Origin: DASRJW01 sp964567755
Lineage (GTDB): Bacteria; Krumholzibacteriota; Krumholzibacteriia; G020349025
DNA: 21,896 nucleotides
Reading direction: 5' to 3'
NCBI GenBank assembly: GCA_964567755.1
Contig: CAZMNW010000013.1
Coordinates: 1-21,896, forward strand
Below, piece by piece: positions 1 to 9,513 of this stretch. Both the position numbers and the translations under genes were made by a program. Within the stretch, counting starts at the first letter, position 1. Every line of letters begins with the position of its first letter. A model generated the notes under the pieces. The model was given only the letters and a program-made list of their open reading frames with translations, had not been told where the DNA came from and searched no databases.

Positions 1-47
1 GGCCGCCGCCGGGAGCGTCGCAGACACGCCCTCGCTACGCCGTCGGC

Positions 48-102
48 AGGGGGGGAAAGGTCCTGAAAAACTTCAGCTCAAGGGGGGGAAAGGTCGTGAA
101 AA
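48..102. repeat. G-rich direct repeat, two 22-bp copies
   Basis: Two copies at 48-69 and 81-102 differ at one base (21 of 22 identical) and are offset by 33 bp. Each has a run of seven G, then AAAGGTC, one variable base and TGAAAA. A looser third echo (GGAGGGGTC, later TGAAAA) follows at about 112-135. Positions 1-140 show no coding pattern that continues the ATPase fragment downstream, so this stretch looks unrelated to that gene. The function is unknown. It may mark a rearrangement junction or the edge of a mobile or repeat element. Confidence 0.6.
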
Positions 103-185
103 TCTCTGTCTGGAGGGGTCCGTAGCATCTGAAAACTGACAACTACTCGGCCGTCGGCCGTGACGCGGCTCTCGCCACGCGCACC

Positions 186-689
186 GTGCAGGAGTATTTC
201 CAAATTCTCGAAGACACGCTCCTTGGCTTCAGGCTCGAGCCGTGGCGACGGGGGCCGAGGGCGCGGCTCGTGGCACACGCGCGCTTCTATCTTTTCGATA
301 CTGGGGTCACGAACGCACTGAATCGACGCCTCACGGCCGACCTGGATTCCACTTTGCGCGGCCGGCTGTTCGAGCAATGGATCGTGCTCGAATTGGTGCG
401 CAACCTGGACTACAGCGGTTCGGAGGCGCGTCTTTTCTTCTGGCGAACGAACCACGGTGCCGAGGTCGACCTGCTCGTCGAAAAGCACGGCAAGCTTCGA
501 GTCGCCGTCGAGATCAAGGCCAAAAAACGAATCGCCGGCGCCGACGTCGTGGGCTTGCGGACCTTCTCCGAAGCACATCCAGGTGTTCCTCTGGTCGTCG
601 TCGCGCTCGTTCCCGAAGAGCATCGGCTGGGACCGGTCGAAGTCCTACCCTACGAGCGTTTCCTGGCCCGCATCGAGGAGTGGATCTGA
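186..689 (+). CDS. 5'-truncated AAA-family ATPase, DUF4143 C-terminal part (probable pseudogene)
   Basis: The 167-aa frame matches only the C-terminal half of the AAA_14/DUF4143 ATPase family. It has the winged-helix-like part (TVQEYFQILEDTLLGFRL), the family segment FYLFDTGV, and a PD-(D/E)XK-like core with EVDLLV followed by VAVEIKAKK. The Walker A/B half is missing. Family similarity continues in frame upstream of the GTG at 186 as far as about 141 (NYSAVGRDAA), and the frame is closed by a TAG at 123-125. The gene therefore appears to have lost its front half at about 125-140, next to the G-rich repeats. The protein would lack ATP binding. A complete relative lies at 6934-8052, but the two sequences are clearly diverged and are not a recent duplication. 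Whether it is expressed from the GTG is unknown. Confidence 0.7.
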   Translation: MQEYFQILEDTLLGFRLEPWRRGPRARLVAHARFYLFDTGVTNALNRRLTADLDSTLRGRLFEQWIVLELVRNLDYSGSEARLFFWRTNHGAEVDLLVEKHGKLRVAVEIKAKKRIAGADVVGLRTFSEAHPGVPLVVVALVPEEHRLGPVEVLPYERFLARIEEWI

Positions 690-710
690 CCGGGGAAGGG
701 CTGAAGAACG

Positions 711-759
711 TGAGTGACTGATCCTGCTCGCGAAACGGAAACCGTTTTCAAGTCATTCA
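711..759. terminator. composite hairpin between convergent genes
   Basis: An outer stem pairs TGAGTGACT (711-719) with AGTCATTCA (751-759), 8 of 9 plus a G-T wobble. It encloses an inner stem AAACGG/CCGTTT (733-738 and 742-747) with an AAA loop. It sits between the end of the DUF4143 fragment and the stop of the minus-strand hydrolase, overlapping that stop codon. There is no clear T tract, so this is only a candidate bidirectional terminator. Confidence 0.35.
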
Positions 760-2414
760 GGCGCAACTGGACGCGGATTCGGTTTCACCGTCACTTGGTT
801 GCGCGTGCCGGCGCGTTCGATGTCGAAAGTGATTGGTTCACCCCTCTGCAGGAGTGGTTGGAGGATTTCGCGCACGGCGCCGCGCAACGGCTGGCCGTTC
901 GCTGCGAGCAGGATGTCGTCGACCGCGAGGCCATCGCGAGCAGCGGCGCTCCCTGGCAGCACGGCGCGCACCTTGACTCCGAGTTCCGTATCGACATCCA
1001 TTTCGATGCCCAACGAGAACGGCGGCGTCGATCCCTGCATTACCAGCTCCGCCAAGCGCTTGCCGACAGCGCTCGCTAGGTCTCCCGGACCCTCGTGCGC
1101 ATTGGAGCACAGGATCATGAGATCGTCCGGGCCCTCGGTGTACAGGCAGAGGAAGCCGCGCATGTCGCCGCCATTCAGCACGCCGTGCGACCAATACCGA
1201 GTGGCCGATGCCGGCGACAGCGTCTTTCCTTGGCGGATGGCGGTCACCCACTTGTAAAGATCGAGCGGCGTGGAGTTCATGCCGCCGCTCCCCATGACGA
1301 GCCACGAGGTCGGGCCCCAGTGCAGTGGGGAGTTGATGGCGCCGACCTTCTGGTGTCCATAGCCGGTGGCGAAGTCGGCGTCGCTGAAGCGCTCGGTATC
1401 GACGTGGAAGCCCGTCCGCATCATTCCTGCCGGCAAGAAGAAAGCGTCGCGCAGGTATTCCGGGTAGGACTGGTTCGACGCGATTTCGACGATCGCAGCG
1501 AGCAATCCCCACGCCGAATGCGAATGCGCTCTGCCCCGACCTGGCGCGAACAATAGGTCCTGACCGAGAATGCGACGAATCGCCGTCTCGCGGTCGATCC
1601 AAGTGAGATCCGGGTCGGCGTCGACGCCGGCGACATGGTGGAAGTTCGGCAGCCCCGACCTGCCGGTCATGAGGTGACCCAAGGTGATGGCCGACTTGTC
1701 TGGTGGCACGCCGGTCAAATACTTCGTGATCGGATCCGAGGTGCGGAGCTTTCCCATTTCTTCGAGCTTCAGGATGGCCGCTTTAGTGAAGTCGATGGGA
1801 ACCGAACCGATGGCGAAGATGGTCTCGGTCGTGTTCGCGATTCCGCGCTCACGATCGGCGCGCCCGTATCCCTGATGCAGCACGATCTCGCCATCTCGAA
1901 CGACGAGCACGGTGCCCGCGAAGCCGTCGCGGGCGGCGGCCTCGAGGCTTTCGGCCAGCGAGTCCCATGCGAGCGGTGGGATCTCGTGCGTGGGTTTGTC
2001 TGCGGGGTGAGTCGGTTCCAACTCGAGCGCCACGATCTGGCGCGGGGGAGACGCCTGCAAGCGGAACACGATGGACGTCTGCTGCGGGCCCTGGAGGAAC
2101 GTGATGCGCACGCTGTCCTCGCCCTCGCGCTTCCACAGCACACCGCCAAACCCGGCGCACATGGCGCGAATGTTTCGGAGCTGCGCGAACAGCTCGTCGG
2201 TGGGCATCGAATCGCGCCACTCCGGGGCGACATGCAGGTTGACGAACTGCTGCAGCGATTCCTCGCCCTCGCTCTCGATCATGCCCTGGATCGCCTGTCC
2301 ACGCTTCTGACGCGGGTTGTCGGTGGAATCCTGAGCGAGCGCAATGGAGGCCAGGAGCATCGCCCAACCGATCGTAGTCACGACGCATGGCACGCGACTC
2401 CTTTGCATTTTCAT
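753..2414 (-). CDS. secreted beta-lactamase/serine-hydrolase-like protein with C-terminal PDZ, degenerate catalytic motifs
   Basis: A 553-aa protein with an N-terminal signal peptide (hydrophobic core about 11-27, cleavage likely after AQ). Residues about 150-460 are a class C beta-lactamase-related (PF00144) domain, and about 468-545 are a PDZ domain (LPGSAAARDGLAVDDILLA). In this family catalysis uses SxxK plus YxN. Here the serine is kept (S204), but the motif reads SVPI, so the lysine is replaced by I207. The position of YxN after the FxPG signature reads H297-S298-H299. At least three conserved active-site positions are changed, so classical acyl-enzyme chemistry is doubtful. It may be a binding or sensing pseudoenzyme, or use altered chemistry. 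It is the last gene of the sigma-factor operon: its ATG overlaps the stop of the upstream gene as ATGA (2411-2414), which suggests translational coupling. PDZ suggests recognition of protein C-termini in the periplasm. Confidence 0.85.
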   Translation of the reverse strand: MKMQRSRVPCVVTTIGWAMLLASIALAQDSTDNPRQKRGQAIQGMIESEGEESLQQFVNLHVAPEWRDSMPTDELFAQLRNIRAMCAGFGGVLWKREGEDSVRITFLQGPQQTSIVFRLQASPPRQIVALELEPTHPADKPTHEIPPLAWDSLAESLEAAARDGFAGTVLVVRDGEIVLHQGYGRADRERGIANTTETIFAIGSVPIDFTKAAILKLEEMGKLRTSDPITKYLTGVPPDKSAITLGHLMTGRSGLPNFHHVAGVDADPDLTWIDRETAIRRILGQDLLFAPGRGRAHSHSAWGLLAAIVEIASNQSYPEYLRDAFFLPAGMMRTGFHVDTERFSDADFATGYGHQKVGAINSPLHWGPTSWLVMGSGGMNSTPLDLYKWVTAIRQGKTLSPASATRYWSHGVLNGGDMRGFLCLYTEGPDDLMILCSNAHEGPGDLASAVGKRLAELVMQGSTPPFSLGIEMDVDTELGVKVRAVLPGSAAARDGLAVDDILLAANGQPLRGAVREILQPLLQRGEPITFDIERAGTRNQVTVKPNPRPVAPE

Positions 2415-3385
2415 TTCTGCACTTCCTTCGCTGCTTCCACGCGGACATCATCGCCCTCGATGGTCACACGTGCTTCGATGCCGCGTTCGCGCAGGCGTTG
2501 CTCGATGGCGCGGCGGCGCTCTTCCACTGGCAACGCGTCGAGATCGGAAAAGTCCGGGAGGTCGATCTCGAGCGGCGACACGCCATTCGCCGGTTGGCCA
2601 TCGAGCTCGAGCCGCAGCTCGATTTCCTGCGGGCCACCCGTGGGATCCGTGGCTCGCAACTCGAGATGGGTGTGTTCGCCATCCTGCTCGACGAAGACCC
2701 ATGCATCGCTGAAACCTGCCTCTGCCAGTCGCGTGTGCAATTCGGCTTCGATCTCTGCCGCCGAGCGTCCGCGCAAGTCGATTCGAATTTGCTCGATGCG
2801 ACGGGAGGCGAGCGCGAACACGTTGCCCGAGCTCGTCGCACGCCGTGGACTGACTGCGATGCGGACCGGCAGCTGGCGCTTTTCCAATGCGGCCGCAAAC
2901 GCTGCCGCCATGGCGCGAGCCTCGCGCGCCGAGCGCTGTGGGATGCGCGCGTGGAAGATCGTCATCGCATCGGAAGCTTCGACGCGCAGCTCCGCGCCCT
3001 GCAGCCCGGCGCGGAACGCGCGCGCGACCTCGTCGCGGGAGGCGGGCGCGAGCTGCTTCGGGACGGTGAGCGTGACATCGTGCCCGACGACGGTGGGGTA
3101 TGAGAACGGCACGAACACCAAGGCGATCGCGGCTGCGGGCGCGGCAGCGACCCATCGCCACCGCGGCGTGGCGCCGATCCGTCGCCACGTTGGCGCGGCG
3201 CGGCCCGATTGCCAGGCGGCCGGTCGCAGCCCGAGCGACACTCGCGCCCGCTCGGGGCGCTGCACGGCCGCGCGCAGCTGGTCGGCAGTCGCGGCGAACG
3301 GCGGCAGATCGCGCTCGGTCGTGACGCGCAGCGCACAGAGGTCGCGCTGGATCGCGTCTTCGGTGCGATCGTTGTGATCATCCAT
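2411..3385 (-). CDS. single-pass membrane protein, putative anti-sigma/sigma-regulator partner
   Basis: A 324-aa protein of unknown family. Residues 1-77 are predicted cytoplasmic, about 78-95 form one membrane segment (WVAAAPAAAIALVFVPF), and the rest would be outside the membrane. The exported part contains several alternating helix/strand units. Three have a charged helix followed by a short strand, near residues 150-180, 207-240 and 289-318. No HxxxCxxC zinc-binding anti-sigma signature is present; only one Cys (C17) occurs near the N-terminus. The start ATG is supported by a GGAGGT ribosome binding site (3394-3399) 8 nt upstream. The gene overlaps the end of the sigma-factor gene by 8 bp and the next gene by 4 bp. 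Position directly after an ECF sigma gene, plus the topology, suggest an anti-sigma role. That is inference, not homology. Confidence 0.7.
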   Translation of the reverse strand: MDDHNDRTEDAIQRDLCALRVTTERDLPPFAATADQLRAAVQRPERARVSLGLRPAAWQSGRAAPTWRRIGATPRWRWVAAAPAAAIALVFVPFSYPTVVGHDVTLTVPKQLAPASRDEVARAFRAGLQGAELRVEASDAMTIFHARIPQRSAREARAMAAAFAAALEKRQLPVRIAVSPRRATSSGNVFALASRRIEQIRIDLRGRSAAEIEAELHTRLAEAGFSDAWVFVEQDGEHTHLELRATDPTGGPQEIELRLELDGQPANGVSPLEIDLPDFSDLDALPVEERRRAIEQRLRERGIEARVTIEGDDVRVEAAKEVQK

Positions 3386-3974
3386 GTGCGGTCACCTCCG
3401 AGGAATCGTCGAAAGAGATCTCGTCCTTCTGTGTTGACGAAGCGACGGCCGTGGAAATACCGCGCCGCTCGTAGTGACGCCGGAGCTTGTCTCTCCCGCG
3501 CGCGACCCGCGTCTTCACGGCCGAGAGCGTCACGCCTTGCATCCTCGCGATCTCCTGCATCGAAAAACCGTCGATCGCATGCAGCACCACCGCTTCGCGC
3601 TGCACGGCGGGGAGCGTCACGAGCGCGCGCGACATCCGCACTGCCTGAGCCCGCTCGCGCTCCTGATCCGAGCCGCGTGCGTCCGGAACCTCGTGGTCCC
3701 GGGGTTCTTCGATGCTCACGAAGCGCCGCCAGAACTCCCGGCGACTGCGGTTGCGATGCACCGAAAGCAGGACGGCGTAGAACCAAGCACCGAATCGCTC
3801 GGGATCGCGCAGAGTCTGGAGCTTGTGAAATGCTCGCAGCACGGCTTCCTGAAAAAGGTCGTCCCCGTCCGTGGACGAACGCGACAGCCTCCGGGCGGTC
3901 GATCGCGCCCGATCGTGAATCGGTTGCAGCAACGCGAGCAGGCGTTCCCACTGCGCGGTTTCGTTTCCAGCCAT
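3378..3974 (-). CDS. ECF-type RNA polymerase sigma factor
   Basis: A 198-aa protein. Region 2 lies at about 36-83 (DGDDLFQEAVLRAFHKL, FGAWFYAVL) and region 4 at about 115-168 (LPAVQREAVVLHAIDGFSMQEIA followed by SAVKTRVARGRDKLRRH). This is the normal ECF length and layout; regions 1 and 3 are absent. The open frame continues upstream to 4526, but that extension overlaps the divergent kinase gene and has no sigma similarity. I therefore place the start at the ATG at 3974; a GTG at 3980 is an alternative, and neither has a strong ribosome binding site. It is the first gene of a three-gene overlapping operon with a membrane protein and a secreted PDZ hydrolase-like protein. That context fits regulation by an envelope signal. 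A C-terminal tail of about 28 residues beyond region 4 (STQKDEISFDD) is acidic and may contact the partner. Confidence 0.92.
   Translation of the reverse strand: MAGNETAQWERLLALLQPIHDRARSTARRLSRSSTDGDDLFQEAVLRAFHKLQTLRDPERFGAWFYAVLLSVHRNRSRREFWRRFVSIEEPRDHEVPDARGSDQERERAQAVRMSRALVTLPAVQREAVVLHAIDGFSMQEIARMQGVTLSAVKTRVARGRDKLRRHYERRGISTAVASSTQKDEISFDDSSEVTAHG
3394..3399 (-). promoter_or_regulatory. ribosome binding site of the putative anti-sigma gene
   Basis: Minus-strand GGAGGT lies 8 nt before the ATG at 3385 and within the end of the sigma gene. It decides the start of the 324-aa protein. Confidence 0.7.
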
Positions 3975-4017
3975 GGGCACCCGGGTTTTTTCGCCGCTCT
4001 CTCGGCTCTCATCCTTT

Positions 4018-4046
4018 AAGACACCCGACGAGACGGTAAAGGTCGC
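4018..4046 (-). promoter_or_regulatory. candidate ECF-type promoter for the sigma operon
   Basis: The minus strand carries GCGACC (4046-4041), a 17-nt spacer, then TGTCTT (4023-4018), upstream of the sigma gene start. GCAACC-like -35 elements with a CGTC/GTCT-like -10 are typical of ECF-dependent promoters, so autoregulation is possible. An alternative sigma-70-like -10, TAAGAT, lies at 4056-4051 on the same strand. Confidence 0.35.
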
Positions 4047-4127
4047 AACAATCTTACTCGCAGTCGCTGCCCGCGATGCGTGGCCCCCACGAATCGGGTC
4101 TGAGCCTGGAGGGACCTCCCACCGGCG

Positions 4128-4136
4128 TGTTAAGAT
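4128..4136 (+). promoter_or_regulatory. extended -10 element giving a probable leaderless kinase transcript
   Basis: TGTTAAGAT has TG at 4128-4129, one base, then TAAGAT at 4131-4136. It matches an extended -10 element; no good -35 is seen. The expected transcription start is about 4142-4144, which coincides with the ATG at 4143. No ribosome binding site precedes that ATG. Confidence 0.5.
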
Positions 4137-4142
4137 CAGCCA

Positions 4143-6761
<2,619 letters not shown>

Positions 6762-6881
6762 GTCGAGCGGCTTCCGTACCACAAGCTCGTCTTCCATGCG
6801 ATCGTGCAGCATCATGGCCGGCGATGTGACGGCAGTCGCAAGCTCGGCCGCACGCATCCATCGGCCCCCCGCCGTAGTCCC

Positions 6882-6897
6882 AAAAGTCAGGACTTTT
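6882..6897. promoter_or_regulatory. perfect 16-bp palindrome, candidate operator of the ATPase gene
   Basis: AAAAGTC-AG-GACTTTT is a perfect inverted repeat located 36 bp before the ATG at 6934. AGTCC recurs nearby as TAGTCC (6875-6880) and ATAAGTCCTAT (6913-6923). TTGACC (6899-6904) directly follows and could be a -35 element. The arrangement suggests a repressor or autoregulatory binding region, or a hairpin in the leader. Confidence 0.4.
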
Positions 6898-6933
6898 CTT
6901 GACCGTGGTAGAAATAAGTCCTATCGCAGATCC

Positions 6934-8052
6934 ATGGTCAAACACGCGCGATCCTTGCAGCGACAGGTCGAGAGGGACCTGCAACACAAAATGGTATTCG
7001 TCGCTGGGCCGCGCCAAGTGGGAAAAACCACCATGGCACGCAGCCTCGACGGTGCAACGCACGGTTATCTCAACTGGGATGTTCCTGCACATCGCGAGCG
7101 CATTCTGCGCCGAGAGCTCCCGGCGGGCGATCTTTGGGTCTTCGACGAGATCCACAGGTACAGGAATTGGCGCAATTATTTGAAGGGGCTCTACGATGTC
7201 AAGCGCACGGGCCAGCGCATTCTGGTAACTGGAAGCGCGCGGCTGGATCTCTATCGTTTCGGCGGCGATTCGTTGCAGGGACGTTATCATCTTCTGAGGA
7301 TGCACCCGCTGTCCGTGGCGGAGCTCGACTTGAAGACCACCAAGGAACTGCTCGAGCTGCTCACCCTCGGTGGTTTCCCAGAGCCGTACTGGGGCGGCTC
7401 GCGAGTCGAAGCGCGCCGTTGGACGCGCGAACATCGCACGCTGATTTTGCGGGAGGAGGTCACGAGCCTGGAACGTGTCGTGGATCTCGGTCGCCTCGAA
7501 GAGTTGATGCTGGCGCTCCCAGAACGCGTCGGGTCCCCACTCTCGATCGATGCTCTCCGCGGTGATCTTCAGGTCGCGCACAAGACGGTCGCGTCCTGGC
7601 TGGCGATCTTCGAGCGCCTGTATGTGCTTTTCCGCATCGCACCGTTTGTTCCGCCGCGACTGCGGGCGGTGCGCAAGATGACGAAGCACTACCACTTGGA
7701 TTGGACGGTCGTGCCAGGCGATGCCGCGCGCTTCGAAAACCTGGTCGCCTGCCACCTGCTGAAGTGGGTGCATTTCGAACAGGATGCGCAGGGAAAGGAT
7801 CTCGATCTCCGCTACTTTCGTGATGTGCATGGCCGCGAAGTCGATTCCGTGGTTCTGAACGGCCGCGAGCCAGTGCTCCTCGTGGAGTGCAAATGGGACG
7901 ATGCGGCGATCGATTCCAACCTGCGCTATTTGAAGTCGAAATACACGAACTGTGACGCCTGGCAGATTTCGGCACGCGGCCGCCGAGACTACGTGACCGA
8001 GGATGGCATCCGCGTGGCGCCCGCTTTGAGTCTTTTGCGGCAGTGGGTGTGA
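6934..8052 (+). CDS. AAA-family ATPase with C-terminal DUF4143 domain
   Basis: A 372-aa protein. It has Walker A GPRQVGKTT (25-33), Walker B LWVFDE (67-72), a sensor-like ILVTGSARLD (96-105), a middle winged-helix-like part (about 203-235) and a DUF4143 C-terminus. The C-terminus has a PD-(D/E)XK-like core: EVDSVV (302-307) then VLLVECKW (314-321). This is the usual length for the family, whose physiological role is mostly unknown and which is common in accessory and toxin-antitoxin-like settings. I chose the ATG at 6934 because the typical N-terminus (R-x-L-x-R-Q/x-V) follows it. The 46-codon upstream extension to 6796 has no family similarity and would include the palindrome. The gene stands alone, convergent with the MFS gene 13 bp downstream. 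A second, truncated family member is at 186-689. Confidence 0.88.
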   Translation: MVKHARSLQRQVERDLQHKMVFVAGPRQVGKTTMARSLDGATHGYLNWDVPAHRERILRRELPAGDLWVFDEIHRYRNWRNYLKGLYDVKRTGQRILVTGSARLDLYRFGGDSLQGRYHLLRMHPLSVAELDLKTTKELLELLTLGGFPEPYWGGSRVEARRWTREHRTLILREEVTSLERVVDLGRLEELMLALPERVGSPLSIDALRGDLQVAHKTVASWLAIFERLYVLFRIAPFVPPRLRAVRKMTKHYHLDWTVVPGDAARFENLVACHLLKWVHFEQDAQGKDLDLRYFRDVHGREVDSVVLNGREPVLLVECKWDDAAIDSNLRYLKSKYTNCDAWQISARGRRDYVTEDGIRVAPALSLLRQWV

Positions 8053-8065
8053 GGGCTAGTGGCGA

Positions 8066-9406
8066 TCACGCGTGCTTGCGCCGCGGGCGCGCGGTTTCGA
8101 GATCGTGGCCGTGGGGTCCCATCTCGCGCCGGCGCAGCAGGATGGCGAACGCCAGCCCCACTAGGCTCAACGCACAGAACATCCACAGCATGGGTGTGTA
8201 GCCTTGCGGGTTGTCGGCGCCGGCCTGGCTGCGATCATTGATCCAACCCGCGCCGAAGTTGAAGCCCGCCAGGCCAATGTTCTGCAACATCGTCATGAGA
8301 CCATAGGCGGTGCCAAGGCGGTTTTCTTGCACGAGGTAGGGAATGGAAGGCCACAGCACCGCAGGCACGAGCGAGAACGAGATGCCGATGAGGGCTGTCG
8401 AGATCCACAGACTCCACTGCGTATAGATGAGGACGAGGAAGACGCCGAGCAAGAGGAGCGACCCGGCGGACATGAACAGCGCTCTCCGGCCGGTGCGATC
8501 GACCAGCGCCCCGAAGGCGGGGGTGGCGAAGATCGCGGCCAGGAACACGTAGCCGTTCATGGTGCCGGCATCCTGCAGCGACAGACCGTGTGCGTGCTGG
8601 AAATACTTGATCGCGAACGTGCTGCGGAACGGGAAGATCACGGAATAGAAGGCGATGCAAAGACCGACGATGTACCAATAAGAGCGATCGAAACGCACGA
8701 GATCGCGCCAGACCACGCGGTCCGTCTTGGCCGGTCGCTGCAGCGTGTAGCGGCGTTCCGCATGCCGGTCGAGCAGGTAGTAGGCGAACGTCGCCAGCGC
8801 ACTGGCCGCGCACAGGCCGGCCGCGAGCAAGAGAGGCTGCTGCCAGCCGGCGTCGTAGAGGCTCTTCGCCCACGTGGGGGACACATCGGCAGCGTACGAG
8901 CCGGCGCGCGCGATGCTCAGATTGAAACCGAACGCCAAGCCGAGCCAGCGCCCCATGAACCACTGCCCGAGGGCGGTGGTGATGGCGACGATCATCGACT
9001 CGGAACCGATGCCGAAGAGCAACCGGCCCGCGGCCATGACCGGGAACGATCCCGAGATGGCGGTCAGAATCGCGCCGAGAACGCAGATTCCGCCGAAGAG
9101 CAACGTCGCCACCCGCGCGCCCATGCGGTCGACGAGGACGCCGCCGATCAACACGATGAAAATGTTCGGCACGCTATAGATGGCGTTGAGCGTGCCGATC
9201 TGCGTGTCGCTGAACCCAAGAAGCTTCTGCAGTTGGTCGGCGAGTGGCGCGATCGCGTCGTAGGCGTAGTAGTTGCCGAACATCGCCAGGCTGACCAGCA
9301 CCAGAACGGACCAGCGGACACGTTGCGGGGGAGGCGGCAGTTCGGGCAAGGCGGCGCGGTTCTGGGCCACCGTGGGGAGAGTGAAGCCGTGGAATTTGTC
9401 GGCCAT
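8066..9406 (-). CDS. MFS transporter, MFSD1-like
   Basis: A 446-aa inner-membrane protein with about 12 hydrophobic segments and a charged central loop (about residues 218-240, RHAERR). Standard MFS signatures are visible: the loop 2-3 motif GGVLVDRMGAR and its second-half equivalent GALVDRTGRR. SESMIVAITTALGQWF with FGFNLSIARAGS in TM4-5 resembles the MFSD1-type branch (ESxxVAxxxxxxxWFxG..LxxxFGxxLSxAR). Animal MFSD1 moves dipeptides out of lysosomes; the substrate here cannot be inferred. A weak ribosome binding site (AAAGGCGAG) precedes the ATG. The gene lies 107 bp downstream of the multi-TM kinase gene on the same strand, with a hairpin in the gap, so co-transcription is uncertain. Confidence 0.85.
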   Translation of the reverse strand: MADKFHGFTLPTVAQNRAALPELPPPPQRVRWSVLVLVSLAMFGNYYAYDAIAPLADQLQKLLGFSDTQIGTLNAIYSVPNIFIVLIGGVLVDRMGARVATLLFGGICVLGAILTAISGSFPVMAAGRLLFGIGSESMIVAITTALGQWFMGRWLGLAFGFNLSIARAGSYAADVSPTWAKSLYDAGWQQPLLLAAGLCAASALATFAYYLLDRHAERRYTLQRPAKTDRVVWRDLVRFDRSYWYIVGLCIAFYSVIFPFRSTFAIKYFQHAHGLSLQDAGTMNGYVFLAAIFATPAFGALVDRTGRRALFMSAGSLLLLGVFLVLIYTQWSLWISTALIGISFSLVPAVLWPSIPYLVQENRLGTAYGLMTMLQNIGLAGFNFGAGWINDRSQAGADNPQGYTPMLWMFCALSLVGLAFAILLRRREMGPHGHDLETARPRRKHA

Positions 9407-9472
9407 GTCTCGCCTTTCGCGTCGGACGGGCCATCAAACCGATTCGGAGCACCGCCGTCAAGGACGACGTGA

Positions 9473-9498
9473 GGATGCGACGGAGAGGGCGCGCATCC
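9473..9498 (-). terminator. hairpin after the multi-TM kinase gene
   Basis: GGATGCG (9473-9479) pairs with CGCATCC (9492-9498) across a 12-nt loop. The stem extends by GAG/CTC if one C is bulged. It lies 16 bp beyond the kinase stop and before the MFS gene. There is no T tract, so it may be a terminator or an attenuating or processing structure. Confidence 0.4.
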
Positions 9499-9513
9499 CC
9501 TCGGCGTCAGACC

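Noticed and set aside
1635..3377. 580-codon plus-strand frame opposite the hydrolase and membrane-protein genes
   Set aside because: It is antisense to two well-supported overlapping genes. The translation is Ser/Arg/Ala-rich with no recognisable motif.
6796..6933. Longer start for the AAA/DUF4143 ATPase at 6796
   Set aside because: The extra 46 residues are low complexity with no family similarity and would include the palindromic control region. The usual N-terminus starts at 6934.
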